This document shows positions 1 through 9,293 of a DNA stretch of 64,000 nt, one piece after another. This stretch comes from Paenibacillus sp. SZ31 (GTDB lineage: Bacteria > Bacillota > Bacilli > Paenibacillales > Paenibacillaceae), in NCBI RefSeq assembly GCF_012912005.1, contig NZ_JABBEA010000001.1, positions 868,001 through 932,000 of the forward strand, written 5' to 3'. The stretch's first letter is position 1, and every line of letters begins with the position of its first letter. The position numbers and the translations under genes were made by a program. Below the pieces are notes generated by a model. That model worked only from the letters and a program-made list of their open reading frames with translations. It did no database searches and was not told the origin of the DNA.

Positions 1-543
1 TGCTCCCCAGACGAGCCGAATAAGCTCATCCCGTGAGAACAACCGGCCCGGAAACTGGGCAAGCTGTGAGAGTAATTCAAATTCTTTCATTGGCAAAAAG
101 AGAATGGATTGCCCATCGGTAACCTCCACATTGTTACGGTCAATGACGATTCGGTTCATACGGATGATATCGCTGGATGTGCGATGGTATCGACGAAATA
201 ACGCTTTTACCCGATAGACTAACTCTTCCGGTTCAAATGGCTTGGTCACATATTCATCTGTTCCTTTCAAATAACCATCTCTCTTGTCAGATAGCTGATC
301 TCGAGCCGTCAGCAACATAATTGGAATGTCATAATGCTGCCGAATGAAATCACATAACTCCAGTCCGTCCATGCCTGGCATCATGACATCGAGAATCGCC
401 AGATCGATCGGCGTTCCTTGCATCAGTTTGACCGCTGCCAATCCATCCTGCGCTTCATGGACCCGGTATCCTTCCTTGGTCATGACATGCCGCAGGAGTG
501 CTCGAATATTGGCATCATCGTCTGCCAGCAGCAGATGTTTCAT
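1..543 (-). CDS. HssR-like OmpR-family response regulator, 3' end outside window
   Basis: Cytoplasmic response regulator; the reading frame runs off the left edge after about 181 residues. The receiver domain shows the acidic triad D8-D10, phospho-acceptor D52 in AILDVMMPG and the conserved lysine in YVTKPF. The start of the winged-helix DNA-binding domain follows (MKEFELL, then FSRDELIRLVWG). The stretch around YDIPIMLLTARD, GTDEYVTKPF and FRRY resembles HssR, the haem-stress regulator of Staphylococcus and Bacillus, but without the partner kinase or target promoter this is only a likeness. The ATG at 543 opens the conserved receiver N-terminus. The kinase gene would be expected just left of the window. 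Confidence 0.82.
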   Translation of the reverse strand, partial: MKHLLLADDDANIRALLRHVMTKEGYRVHEAQDGLAAVKLMQGTPIDLAILDVMMPGMDGLELCDFIRQHYDIPIMLLTARDQLSDKRDGYLKGTDEYVTKPFEPEELVYRVKALFRRYHRTSSDIIRMNRIVIDRNNVEVTDGQSILFLPMKEFELLSQLAQFPGRLFSRDELIRLVWGA

Positions 544-677
544 ATGGTTGTCCGCCCTTCTATGTAACAAGTACATCTCACTTTGATTCTGCACAGATGG
601 TAGCATAAAAACAAACGCATTAGCTAGTACATACGCGCTGAGACACACCGGTCATGTTTATATTTCCTTAAATCTGG

Positions 678-706
678 TTGACACTACTATGAGGCAGAAT
701 TATAAT
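678..706 (+). promoter_or_regulatory. Sigma-A promoter of the CDF transporter gene
   Basis: TTGACA at 678-683 and TATAAT at 701-706 are separated by exactly 17 bases, a consensus vegetative promoter. Transcription would start near 713, about 125 bases before the zinc-exporter start codon. Such a strong core promoter implies control by a repressor, and the inverted repeat at 718-737 sits just where one would act. Confidence 0.85.
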
Positions 707-717
707 AAAACCATAAC

Positions 718-737
718 ATATGAACAAACGCTCATAT
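718..737 (+). promoter_or_regulatory. CzrA/SmtB-type (ArsR family) metal-responsive operator
   Basis: Inverted repeat ATATGAAC-AAAC-GCTCATAT, 7 of 8 positions matched between arms. It has the 12-2-12 style and core (ATATGAAC...TCATAT) known for zinc-sensing ArsR-family repressors such as CzrA and SmtB. It overlaps the predicted transcription start of the CDF exporter, so bound repressor would block transcription until zinc or cobalt releases it. The repressor gene is not in the window. Operator assignment is inference from motif and context. Confidence 0.7.
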
Positions 738-836
738 ATTCATTTGTAGGCAATTAATTATTGTTAAGAATCATTTATAGCCACATCAGAAATCATATTA
801 CATAACGGAGCAAGGCTCCAAAGGAGAGGATTTTAT

Positions 837-1823
837 ATGTCCGGACATCATCACAGTCATAACCATGGGCACGATCATGGACACAACCACGCTCACACCA
901 CCAATAATAAGAAAGTGCTGTTGTTTTCCTTCATTATTATTACCATCTATATGATCGTTGAAGCCGTTGGTGGATTCATCACCAACAGTCTCGCGCTTAT
1001 CTCGGATGCAGGCCATATGCTGTCCGACTCCATTGCACTTGGGATCGCTTTACTGGCGTTTACCTTTGGTGAAAAAGCGGTGAATACTGGCAAAACGTAC
1101 GGATACAGGCGCTTTGAGATTTTGGCTGCTACGTTAAACGGAATTACGTTAATCGCCATTGCACTCTACATTTTCTACGAAGCGATTGGTCGTTTTATCA
1201 ACCCGCCAGAAGTCGCAACCGTAGGTATGTTAATCATCAGCGTCATTGGATTGCTCATCAATATTCTGGTGGCCTGGATCATGATGCGTGGTAGCGATAC
1301 GGAGAATAACCTGAATATGCGTGGTGCTTATCTCCATGTCATAAGTGACATGTTGGGATCGGTTGGGGCCATTGCGGCAGCACTACTCATGATGTTCTTT
1401 GGCTGGGGTTGGGCCGATCCACTTGCGAGTGTAATTGTCGCGGCGTTGGTATTGCGTAGTGGGTTCTATGTCACCAAATCATCCTTGCATATCTTGATGG
1501 AAGGTACTCCGGCCAATGTCGATGTAAACGAACTGGTGCAGACCATCAAACAAGTCGACGGCGTCAAAGGCGTTCATGATGTGCATGTCTGGTCCATTAC
1601 CAGTAACCTGAATGCGCTGACCGCACATATCGTGGTGGATGGAACGATGGATGTCTATGCATCCGAGATCCTTGTTCAGAAGATTGAACATATGCTGGAA
1701 CATAAAGAAATCAAACATGTAACGCTCCAAGTGGAGTCCGAGAAACATCTGCATGACACCTCGGTACTATGTACCGTCAAAGGCGATGCACCAGATGCTC
1801 ATGCGCATCATCATCATCATTAA
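837..1823 (+). CDS. czcD: Cation diffusion facilitator, Zn/Co/Cd exporter (CzcD-like)
   Basis: 328-residue inner-membrane antiporter expected to export zinc, cobalt or cadmium in exchange for protons. About six transmembrane helices; HxxxD metal-site pairs are visible in helix 2 (H60, D64) and helix 5 (H167, D171). The N-terminus is a His-rich tail (residues 4-20) and the C-terminus ends in five histidines, both usual metal-buffering tails. A cytoplasmic domain of about 90 residues follows helix 6. An AAGGAGAGGA ribosome site precedes the ATG. The gene is monocistronic: its own promoter and metal-type operator lie upstream and a terminator hairpin follows. Family is clear; exact metal range is not readable from sequence. 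Confidence 0.93.
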   Translation: MSGHHHSHNHGHDHGHNHAHTTNNKKVLLFSFIIITIYMIVEAVGGFITNSLALISDAGHMLSDSIALGIALLAFTFGEKAVNTGKTYGYRRFEILAATLNGITLIAIALYIFYEAIGRFINPPEVATVGMLIISVIGLLINILVAWIMMRGSDTENNLNMRGAYLHVISDMLGSVGAIAAALLMMFFGWGWADPLASVIVAALVLRSGFYVTKSSLHILMEGTPANVDVNELVQTIKQVDGVKGVHDVHVWSITSNLNALTAHIVVDGTMDVYASEILVQKIEHMLEHKEIKHVTLQVESEKHLHDTSVLCTVKGDAPDAHAHHHHH

Positions 1824-1854
1824 TTAATTCCACGTTACTGATAGTGCAAACGAA

Positions 1855-1899
1855 AACAGGGCAAAGCTCCGTAAGATGGAACTCTGCCCTGTTATTTAT
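1855..1899 (+). terminator. Rho-independent terminator after czcD
   Basis: AACAGGGCA at 1855-1863 pairs with TGCCCTGTT at 1885-1893, followed by a T-rich run. It lies 30 bases after the transporter stop codon. Confidence 0.75.
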
Positions 1900-1954
1900 T
1901 TAGTAAGTACTTCCCTGCAAACCGGCTGTCTGCCACCAAAATTATATTTTACAT

Positions 1955-2812
1955 TCAATATAACTTGTGTAAATAACGTGCCAGCATCTGTTCCTCCACA
2001 GACAACCCAAGCGAAACAAATCGGTTGTGGATCGCTCGAAACACATCACTATTATCGAATCCTTGTGCCTGAACATCTCGTAATAAACTAAACAGTCCTA
2101 CCTGCTCTGCACTGGAAATATAGGATATAAGCTGTTCATCTTGATCATACGAAATTTCCTTCTCATGCCACGGATGAGGAACTATTCTCTTGGAGTAATC
2201 CACCAATGCATCTCCCACTCCAACACCAAGACCATCTAAGGTATCTAAAATAACTTCATTTCGCCTTGTTTGCCGAACTTCCTTACTATAGGAGTATCCG
2301 TCATGGATAAGCTGAAATCCAAAACGTTGCACAGCCAAATCTCTCACCTTCTCTTGTTCTCGGTCCCACTTTTTCTTGTCAAAATACTCACTTTCGCTCG
2401 TGTTGTCCTCTTGCTCTTTCACGTAGTCAAAATATTGTTGTTTCGATTCAAATTCATTCAGCAGAAGTCCCTCATGTCCCGAGAACCCAAAGGCAAAAAA
2501 ATCTCTAATATTTCTAGCTACAATCCTCGCATAACTTCCAAAAGCCATGGGATCAACCCGAACAATAGGCACTACACTCAAATCAGTAACATTTCCAAAA
2601 TCAGTCAAGAAAGAGAAGTGAATACCACCCATTCCTGTACGCGCAAACATGATTGCGTCAACTGGAGAACTCATATACCCGCCATTATCATGTGGATCAA
2701 ATTGCAGAAAATAACCTGTTGGTGTCTCCAAATAAGGAACTTCCTCTTTAATCTCTTCCTCCCATGTGATGATTTCTTTGAGCAAATGGGGTATCTCGTA
2801 AAAATTTGTCAT
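1955..2812 (-). CDS. Conserved hypothetical soluble protein, 285 aa
   Basis: I do not recognise a named family. The protein is acidic and soluble, with no signal peptide or membrane segment. The central block (PVDAIMFARTGMGGIHFSF, then GSYARIVARNIRDFF) has the feel of SUKH/SMI1-like immunity or scaffold proteins, but this is a weak impression. The C-terminal third is charged and helical. A GGAGAG ribosome site precedes the ATG at 2812. It stands alone between convergent and same-strand neighbours, with no operon link. Confidence 0.7.
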   Translation of the reverse strand: MTNFYEIPHLLKEIITWEEEIKEEVPYLETPTGYFLQFDPHDNGGYMSSPVDAIMFARTGMGGIHFSFLTDFGNVTDLSVVPIVRVDPMAFGSYARIVARNIRDFFAFGFSGHEGLLLNEFESKQQYFDYVKEQEDNTSESEYFDKKKWDREQEKVRDLAVQRFGFQLIHDGYSYSKEVRQTRRNEVILDTLDGLGVGVGDALVDYSKRIVPHPWHEKEISYDQDEQLISYISSAEQVGLFSLLRDVQAQGFDNSDVFRAIHNRFVSLGLSVEEQMLARYLHKLY

Positions 2813-2999
2813 ATAATGATTGCTCTCCTTAAACTGTCATATGTAATCTTTATAGTACACGTCATCAATCTCCAGTGAGCGCCTCAATAATGATATGCTT
2901 ATCTGCCCTTAAAGGAGGACTATTTAATCTCATTTTGATTGGACATATAATAGATGAACTTACCACTTTCAATTCAAGAGTTATACCTTTCCACTGTTA

Positions 3000-3386
3000 T
3001 CACATAGCAACTATTATACTACTTATCAACATCAACAACGTTACGGGCGCCCAAATCCTTCGTTCCCATACACTTCTCGTGATTAGATTTAATAGGGTCC
3101 CCAGCACCAAATACGCGACGATAAACCAAATTGCTATATCTGAGAACGAAGACCATCGTGGTAAAAGTAAGCCTGATTTACTCAGAACAATGATACCCAT
3201 GAATGCCAAAATCGCGATCTGAAATATGCAGGCAAAACGCATAGAAATGGGGTATTTCCCGGGAAACTTCCCACCCATGGCGTACTCTCCCCAGGGCATA
3301 CCCGCAGCCAATGCAATCTGAAAGAGAATCACGATCAGAATCAGGACGATGAACACGATTGCTGACGTCAATACGATCATGACCAC
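3000..3386 (-). CDS. Hypothetical membrane protein, four predicted helices, 128 aa
   Basis: Small integral membrane protein: four hydrophobic stretches separated by short loops, with a conserved-looking loop (GMPWGEYAMGGKFPGKYP) after helix 1. A GTAGGAG site precedes the ATG; MIVLTSA two codons later is an alternative start. It begins 36 bases after the stop of the sensor kinase on the same strand, so it may be cotranscribed with that two-component system. Function unknown. Confidence 0.72.
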   Translation of the reverse strand: MVMIVLTSAIVFIVLILIVILFQIALAAGMPWGEYAMGGKFPGKYPISMRFACIFQIAILAFMGIIVLSKSGLLLPRWSSFSDIAIWFIVAYLVLGTLLNLITRSVWERRIWAPVTLLMLISSIIVAM

Positions 3387-3422
3387 ACTCCTACATCCAT
3401 AGTCATAGTGTTGGCTCTTCTG

Positions 3423-5195
3423 CTACTCTCTTGGGACATCCAGTGTAAAATAAAACTTAACCCCGCTCGGCGTGTTCATCACACCATAAGCTTGCTCATG
3501 CAGCTGCATGATTTCCTTCACGATGGACAGCCCCAGTCCAGTTCCCCCGGCTTGACGAGTGCGAGCATCTTCCTCTCGATAGAAACGATCCCATATCAAG
3601 GATAACTCACTCTCTGCAATCGTGGGCCCTTCATTTTCTACAGCAATGCAGACTTGGTCTTTCTCTATATCATACTGGATATGCATCTGAATGATGCTTA
3701 CTTCGGCACCATTTCGAATGGCGTTACTCAAGTAATTAAGGAGCACCTGCTCTATTTTTTCTGCGTCAGCCCAAGCATGTACGTTCCGATCTCCTTGAAT
3801 CTGAATCTGCATTTGTTTGGCCTTGGCGAGTTGCTCCATCTTCTCCACGGACTCTAATGCGAGCTGGTCCACTGGGAACAACGCTTGATGCAACTTCACC
3901 GCTCCAGCTTCAAGCCGAGTAAGCTCCAGCATGTCCAGCACCAGCTTCTCCATCCGATCCGCTTCTCTTAAAATCGTACGGATATAACGCTCTCTTTTAT
4001 TTTCAGCAATCTGATCCAGAAGTCCCTCGGCATACCCTTTAACAACACTAATCGGTGTCTTCAGCTCATGAGAAGCATCGGAAACAAAGCGCTTTTGCAG
4101 CTCTTCCATCCTGCTCTTGTATTCCATCTCTAGCACCAACTTCTCATTGGTCAATTGAAGCTCCTTCAAGGTACGATCCAGATTGGAAGAAAGACTGACT
4201 AAGCTTTCTGAGAGACTCCCCAGCTCATCCTTGCTATGAATAGATGATATCGCCGAGAAATCGAGCTTCGCCATTCGTGCTGCGTTGCGATTCAACTCCA
4301 AGAGCGGACGTGAGACCAATTTGGAGAATAAAAACGAAAGAACCACAATGAGCAACAGTCCTCCCGTAATACTGAAGAAAGCATAATATACCTCCAGTGC
4401 GCCAAATGCCTCCCCAAGCTGTGTTAACGGGGTTAAGGCAAATAGGTACTCGACCACCTCACCATTGCGCAGAATCGGCTGCACAAACACGAGATTGTGC
4501 ACTCCGCTGACCGGTTCTTTCCACTCGATATGGATGGCTTCCCCCCGGTTCACCTGATCGTTATATTCTTGTGGCAAAGGAAACCACACCTTCAGCGCAG
4601 CTGCCATAATGCCTTCCCGGTTATTCCACTGCCCCGCTGCCGGGAGTAATAACGAGTCAATCGTTCCGTTTAGCTCGATCACACGATCTTTATTCGCATT
4701 ATTCGGAAGTGATCCCACTGCTGCGGAGCCCTTCTTGTGAATAACATAGGGGGAGAATAACGAGTGCCCTTGCTCCGCATAGTATTCTCCTTGCACGGTT
4801 ATACGGTCACCAGGATGTAAGCCATACTCCGTTAAGGCCGAGATATCTGGAAAGAAGGAGACCGCAATAGACAACGGTTGTCCTGTATCTGTATGTATTT
4901 GAATACGGAAAGGATTATCATAACGCACCTCTCCATCCTTGCTTAGAATCGCCATCTGCACATGATTCTGTGTAATAAAACTCCCCATAACCGTTGGTGT
5001 TTTCTCAGGAACCCATTTCTGCTGGGTGTAATCTGAAGCGAATGAAGCTAACTTTTTCCCTAGATCTGACGTTCGCTCATGCTCGTAAAAACGTTCAAAG
5101 AACCAGAAATGCCCTGCCACAACAGCCGCGAAAAAGACGATATAAAAGATCAGGTTCGCAACAAAAAGCTTAAATACAATACCTCTGGGTTTCAT
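3423..5195 (-). CDS. Membrane sensor histidine kinase, 590 aa
   Basis: Two-helix membrane sensor. An N-terminal helix (residues about 10-30) and a second helix (about 270-295) bracket an extracytoplasmic sensing domain of about 240 residues. HAMP linker, HisKA dimerisation domain with the H-box SHELKTPIS near residue 375, then an HATPase domain with N-box (NYLSNAIRN) and G-box (GGTGLGLSIV). The start overlaps the regulator stop by four bases (ATGA), so the pair is translationally coupled. Input signal is unknown. The operon diverges from Fur-controlled siderophore permeases, which hints at envelope or metal stress, but that is only context. Confidence 0.92.
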   Translation of the reverse strand: MKPRGIVFKLFVANLIFYIVFFAAVVAGHFWFFERFYEHERTSDLGKKLASFASDYTQQKWVPEKTPTVMGSFITQNHVQMAILSKDGEVRYDNPFRIQIHTDTGQPLSIAVSFFPDISALTEYGLHPGDRITVQGEYYAEQGHSLFSPYVIHKKGSAAVGSLPNNANKDRVIELNGTIDSLLLPAAGQWNNREGIMAAALKVWFPLPQEYNDQVNRGEAIHIEWKEPVSGVHNLVFVQPILRNGEVVEYLFALTPLTQLGEAFGALEVYYAFFSITGGLLLIVVLSFLFSKLVSRPLLELNRNAARMAKLDFSAISSIHSKDELGSLSESLVSLSSNLDRTLKELQLTNEKLVLEMEYKSRMEELQKRFVSDASHELKTPISVVKGYAEGLLDQIAENKRERYIRTILREADRMEKLVLDMLELTRLEAGAVKLHQALFPVDQLALESVEKMEQLAKAKQMQIQIQGDRNVHAWADAEKIEQVLLNYLSNAIRNGAEVSIIQMHIQYDIEKDQVCIAVENEGPTIAESELSLIWDRFYREEDARTRQAGGTGLGLSIVKEIMQLHEQAYGVMNTPSGVKFYFTLDVPRE

Positions 5196-5872
5196 GATTC
5201 GACCTCAAATTTATAACCGATGCGAAACACGGTCCGGATGTAACGAGCATCTGCCTCCAGTTTTTTCCGCAGGTTTTTGATATGCGTATCTACCACGCGG
5301 GAATCACCAAAATAGTCCACTCCCCATACCTGATTTAACAGATGTTCACGCGTTAACGGGAAGTTTTTATGTTTCAGCAGATGCAGCAGCACATCATATT
5401 CTTTATAAGACAGGTCGACTGGCTGGCCGTTTAACTCAACCATACGTTTTCTTTCGTAGACCACCGTATTGCCAAATGTGATCATCGGATCTTCCTGTCC
5501 CACTGTGTTGTCCACACGTTTCATGAGTGTCTCTGCACGGGCAACCAGTACTCTCGGGCTAAAAGGCTTGGTCACATAATCATCAGCTCCGAGTTCAAAG
5601 CCAAGCAATTTATTCTCTTCCTCTGATTTGGCAGTAAGGATGATGATGGGCACAGTGGATCGTGAGCGAATCTGACGACACACATTCCAGCCACTTACCT
5701 TCGGTATCATTAGATCAACAATAACGAGATCCGCTGGACCGGTTTCAAATAACTCCAGTGCCTCTTCCCCGTTAGCCGCTTCGATCACATCCCAAGAGGA
5801 TTGCGTAAAATAATCGCTTACTAGTTCACGAATGGATTCCTCATCTTCTATTAATAAAACGGAACGTTTCAC
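5192..5872 (-). CDS. OmpR-family response regulator, 226 aa, GTG start
   Basis: Receiver domain with E9/D10, phospho-acceptor D53 (VIVDLMIPK) and lysine in YVTKPFSP, followed by an OmpR winged helix (LSYKEYDVLLHL... RVVDTHIKNLRKKL). I chose the GTG at 5872 because a perfect AGGAGG lies six bases upstream and the protein then opens at the usual MKRSVLLIEDEE. A longer ATG frame would translate through that ribosome site. Cognate of the kinase that overlaps its stop codon. The promoter must lie in the short region shared with the Fur box at 5928-5942, so iron could affect this operon too. Confidence 0.92.
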   Translation of the reverse strand: MKRSVLLIEDEESIRELVSDYFTQSSWDVIEAANGEEALELFETGPADLVIVDLMIPKVSGWNVCRQIRSRSTVPIIILTAKSEEENKLLGFELGADDYVTKPFSPRVLVARAETLMKRVDNTVGQEDPMITFGNTVVYERKRMVELNGQPVDLSYKEYDVLLHLLKHKNFPLTREHLLNQVWGVDYFGDSRVVDTHIKNLRKKLEADARYIRTVFRIGYKFEVES

Positions 5873-5927
5873 AATTTTCCTCCTAAAAACACATGAATCA
5901 CACAACTGTTATGTATTATAGCAACAA

Positions 5928-5942
5928 TGATAATCATTTTCA
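5928..5942 (+). promoter_or_regulatory. Fur box in the divergent promoter region of the siderophore permeases
   Basis: TGATAATCATTTTCA matches the Bacillus 7-1-7 Fur consensus (TGATAAT-N-ATTATCA) at 13 of 14 defined positions. It lies 36 bases before the first FecCD permease and between divergent transcripts. Iron-replete Fur should repress the permease operon. Confidence 0.8.
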
Positions 5943-5977
5943 TTAAAAACGCAAAAAGGGGATGAAGGTAATCCAGC

Positions 5978-7027
5978 ATGTTCCTTTCACTTCATAACTC
6001 ATCTCGTTCCTCTTCTGCTCGGAAGCGCTTTGCTATGTCAAAAAAAGGTTGGATCAGTCTGACGTTAGTTGTCCTTCTTCTGTGCGGGTGTTATCTGGCC
6101 ATGATATTTCATCTGCAACCCAGTCGTAAAGACCCCATCCTGTTCAACTGGTTTGGCTGGTATGATAACGAATCACTGATTCGCTCCGTAACGACGATTC
6201 GTCTACCACGAATTATAACGGCAGCTCTCGTTGGCGCTGCGCTTGGCATAGCTGGCTGTCTGTTACAGTCGTTAACATCGAATGATCTAGCCGATCCCGA
6301 AGTCATGGGGATTAATCAGGGCGCCAATATGGCTATAGCTGTGCTGATGGTGCTGCTCCAGTTCCAGACGTTCCGTTTCTTCACCGTTACAGCTTCCATG
6401 CTGGGAACAGCGCTTAGCGGCATATTGATCTATGTACTCAGCTTACGCAGTCGGTTCAGTTCCAGCAGCGTGGTGCTAACCGGACTCGTCAACAGTCTGT
6501 TCTTCAGTTCGATGACCACTACTCTGATCATCTTCCATGACACGGACCTGTATCAGCTTCTTCGTTGGATGGCTGGAGATCTGTCTGGCATGTCCTGGGA
6601 CGATGTGATCTTCTCCCTATTCACTCTTGTGCCTGTATGCATCGTTTGCTGCTTGTTCGCAGGCCAATTGAATGTGTTATCCATGGGTGAAGATACAGCC
6701 ATCTCCGTGGGACAGCGGTTAACGGTCATTCGAACCGGAATCATGGTTGGCATTATCATACTGGTAGGTGCAGCAACCGCTGTATGCGGACCGATTGGGT
6801 TCATCGGTTTGATGGCGGTACATATTATTCGGAATCTAGTCGGTATTAATTACCGAATTATTGTACCTCTTGCAGCGCTTACGGGCAGTGTTCTACTGGT
6901 ATACGCTGACTTGATTGGACGCATGCTTTTCTACCCGCTGGAATCACCTGTAGGGCTAATCACAGCGTTCATTGGAGCACCATTCTTCATTGTCCTTATG
7001 CGCATGCGTGGGAGGAAGAATTCATGA
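5978..7027 (+). CDS. FecCD-family siderophore ABC permease (YfiZ-like), 349 aa
   Basis: Polytopic permease of the BtuC/FecC/FhuB type, about nine or ten helices, moving ferric siderophore into the cytoplasm with a partner permease and a separate ATPase. Typical family blocks are visible: LPRIITAALVGAALGIAGC, GINQGANMA, and GPIGFIGLMAVHIIRNLVG. The ATG at 5978 has a GAAGG site; MSKKGWISL about 19 residues later is a plausible alternative. It overlaps the next permease by four bases. No ATPase gene is present, as in the B. subtilis yfiYZ-yfhA system, where a shared ATPase (YusV) serves several importers. Confidence 0.9.
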   Translation: MFLSLHNSSRSSSARKRFAMSKKGWISLTLVVLLLCGCYLAMIFHLQPSRKDPILFNWFGWYDNESLIRSVTTIRLPRIITAALVGAALGIAGCLLQSLTSNDLADPEVMGINQGANMAIAVLMVLLQFQTFRFFTVTASMLGTALSGILIYVLSLRSRFSSSSVVLTGLVNSLFFSSMTTTLIIFHDTDLYQLLRWMAGDLSGMSWDDVIFSLFTLVPVCIVCCLFAGQLNVLSMGEDTAISVGQRLTVIRTGIMVGIIILVGAATAVCGPIGFIGLMAVHIIRNLVGINYRIIVPLAALTGSVLLVYADLIGRMLFYPLESPVGLITAFIGAPFFIVLMRMRGRKNS

Positions 7028-8025
7028 AAAGTGTGAGAAGTCTAACCTTACGTAGCAACAGTTATCCGGTTCTAATGACAACAGTCCTGGTCATGATCGT
7101 ATTGGTATTTATTCTATCGTTACGTTTCGGGGCTACCCCCGTCACATTCAGCCAGATTATAGCCCAGTTCCAGGCTCATTCAGGTACCATCTACGAACTT
7201 CGTTTACCACGCGTCCTCTGTGCCATTCTCGTGGGCATTTCTGCCTCTGTGGCGGGAGCCATTTTGCAAACGGTACTTCGTAATCCACTTGCATCCCCTG
7301 ACGTCATAGGTGCAACAGCGGGTGGCGGACTTGTCACGGTCGTCGTCATTCTGCTCGCACCATTAACGCCGGCGATCTGGCTGCCGTTTTATTCCATGGC
7401 AGGTTCCGTGGCGGCAAGCCTGATTATTTTCCTTTTGGCTTATCAGCGTCAGGGCAGTTCCATGATTCGGCTCGCGCTCGTGGGAATTGCCGTTAGTTCG
7501 GCATTACAGGCCGTTATCAAAATGTTGATCGTCAAATACGCCATGAGCTCCAGTCAGGCACTGGTCTGGCTTAAGGGCAGTCTTTACGCACGTAATTTGC
7601 AGCATGCCGAGCTATTATGGCCATGGACGGTTGCGGGACTCGTAGCCGCCATGCTGCTCGTGCGATACCTGAATGTGTTGAAGCTCGATGAATCCGTGCT
7701 TGTCTCATTAGGCACCCGAGTTCGTACTGTCCGCACATTACTGCTAATCGTGGCATTGGCCTTGTCCGCAAGCGCTGCCAGCATATCGGGTAATCTCAGC
7801 TTCGTTGGACTGATCATTCCACATCTGTCTCACAAGTTGGTCGGTGAGAACTTCATCCGTTCACTGCCATTTACCGCAGCTCTGGGTGCGTTACTCGTCA
7901 TGCTGGGAGATCTCATCGGCCGTGTTCTCGTACCACCGATGGAGATTCCGGTCGGCATCATTACATCGTTAATCGGCGCACCTTATTTTGTATACCTGAT
8001 CATCAAGCAAGGAAAGAAGAAATAA
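7024..8025 (+). CDS. FecCD-family siderophore ABC permease (YfhA-like), 333 aa
   Basis: Second half of the heterodimeric permease. Shows LPRVLCAILVGISASVAGAI, the NPLASPDVIGATAGGG block and GNLSFVGLIIPHLSHKLVG, all landmark regions of the FecCD family. Starts inside the stop of the first permease (ATGA overlap), so the two are coupled in fixed ratio. Followed 24 bases later by the binding lipoprotein. Controlled with the operon by the upstream Fur box. Confidence 0.9.
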   Translation: MKSVRSLTLRSNSYPVLMTTVLVMIVLVFILSLRFGATPVTFSQIIAQFQAHSGTIYELRLPRVLCAILVGISASVAGAILQTVLRNPLASPDVIGATAGGGLVTVVVILLAPLTPAIWLPFYSMAGSVAASLIIFLLAYQRQGSSMIRLALVGIAVSSALQAVIKMLIVKYAMSSSQALVWLKGSLYARNLQHAELLWPWTVAGLVAAMLLVRYLNVLKLDESVLVSLGTRVRTVRTLLLIVALALSASAASISGNLSFVGLIIPHLSHKLVGENFIRSLPFTAALGALLVMLGDLIGRVLVPPMEIPVGIITSLIGAPYFVYLIIKQGKKK

Positions 8026-8049
8026 TTACACATGGAGGAATCATACACA

Positions 8050-9084
8050 ATGAACCGTAAATCATTACTTTGGAGCTTTATCCTGATCATGACATTAGTA
8101 CTCGCAGGTTGCGGAGGACAGACAGCGGGAAACACCGCTGGAGTTACCGAAGATACCGGGCAAACAACTGCTGCTGATAATTCGTCGGCTCAAGACGCAA
8201 ATGATACAAATGCAGCAGGCGGTCCATCTATTACATCCAATACGGATGGCTCTTTTGTCGTGAAGAGTGCCTGGGGAGAAACCACCTTGCCTAGCTCGCC
8301 TAACAAAATCGTAGCGCTACACTTTTCCTTTACGGATGAATTAGTATCGCTGGGAGTTACTCCTGTAGGGATTGCAGGCTCTTATAATGCGGAAGTGCTT
8401 GGTTATCTGAAAGATAAAGTCGAGAACTACACATTTGTAGGTAATCACCAGCAGCCCAATCTTGAAGTAATCTCTTCACTCCAACCTGATCTGATTATCG
8501 CCAATGCCGATGTACACGGAGCCATTCGTGATGACCTGGAGAAAATCGCGCCAACCATCGCGCTCTACACCAACGGTTATGGAGACATGGAACAAAACTT
8601 TGCTGTGCTGGGAACGTTACTTGGCAAAGAAAAAGAGCATGATCAGGTCATGAATGATCTGAACCAGAACATTGAGCAAACTCATTCTCAAATGAATGGC
8701 ACACCTAAAGTCATGGTTGTTAAAGTGCTGGAGAAAAACTTCTACATTTGGATGAAAACGTCCTATATTGCTACTTTGCTGGAGAATATCGGTGCGGAGT
8801 ACAGCTTCGATGAAACCAAATCCAATCAGCAACAAACGCCGGGCAAGATTGACGTTGCAGATGTAGATCTGGAGACGCTCGTACAGGAAAATCCGGACTA
8901 CCTTGTCATCTACGGCGCCCAAGCCGACCTCGACAAGTGGATGGGCAATAGCAGCTTCCAATCCATCAACGCGGTTAAAAACAACCACGTCCTGGTTGTC
9001 AATGATGAAGTATGGGCTTTGGGTAAAGGCCCGTTGTCTGGAGCGGAGATTCTGAAGGAAGCTTTGCCGTTCTTTACGAAATAA
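8050..9084 (+). CDS. Siderophore-binding lipoprotein (YfiY/FepB family), 344 aa
   Basis: Membrane-anchored binding protein that delivers ferric siderophore to the two upstream permeases. Signal peptide with lipobox LVLAGC, lipid-modified C21. A Ser/Thr/Asn-rich linker (to about residue 70) precedes the two-lobed TroA-type fold (KIVALHFSFTDELVSLGV, EVISSLQPDLIIAN, and a final NDEVWALGKGPLSGAEIL). I use the ATG at 8050, since GGAGG (8034-8038) lies 11 bases upstream; an ATG at 8032 would sit on that ribosome site. Last gene of the operon. Confidence 0.92.
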   Translation: MNRKSLLWSFILIMTLVLAGCGGQTAGNTAGVTEDTGQTTAADNSSAQDANDTNAAGGPSITSNTDGSFVVKSAWGETTLPSSPNKIVALHFSFTDELVSLGVTPVGIAGSYNAEVLGYLKDKVENYTFVGNHQQPNLEVISSLQPDLIIANADVHGAIRDDLEKIAPTIALYTNGYGDMEQNFAVLGTLLGKEKEHDQVMNDLNQNIEQTHSQMNGTPKVMVVKVLEKNFYIWMKTSYIATLLENIGAEYSFDETKSNQQQTPGKIDVADVDLETLVQENPDYLVIYGAQADLDKWMGNSSFQSINAVKNNHVLVVNDEVWALGKGPLSGAEILKEALPFFTK

Positions 9085-9293
9085 GCGTTGTAGTATAAGC
9101 GTTGCGTAATAGAGACTTTCTATCTCCTCTGCGTTCGGTTATGGCAGAGAATGTGTGGCTCGTGGTGGATGATGACTTGTGATATGTGGTGTAAAGCTAC
9201 GTTTTACAAGGGGTCGCGCCATGGGCTGTTGATTTTTTTAGCAAGTGCCGTATTTTATATTTGTGGTTTATCATTTGCATAGTCACGTTTTGC

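Noticed and set aside
2270..2878. 202-residue plus-strand open frame
   Set aside because: Antisense to the 285-residue minus-strand gene; no ribosome site and low-complexity hydrophobic content.
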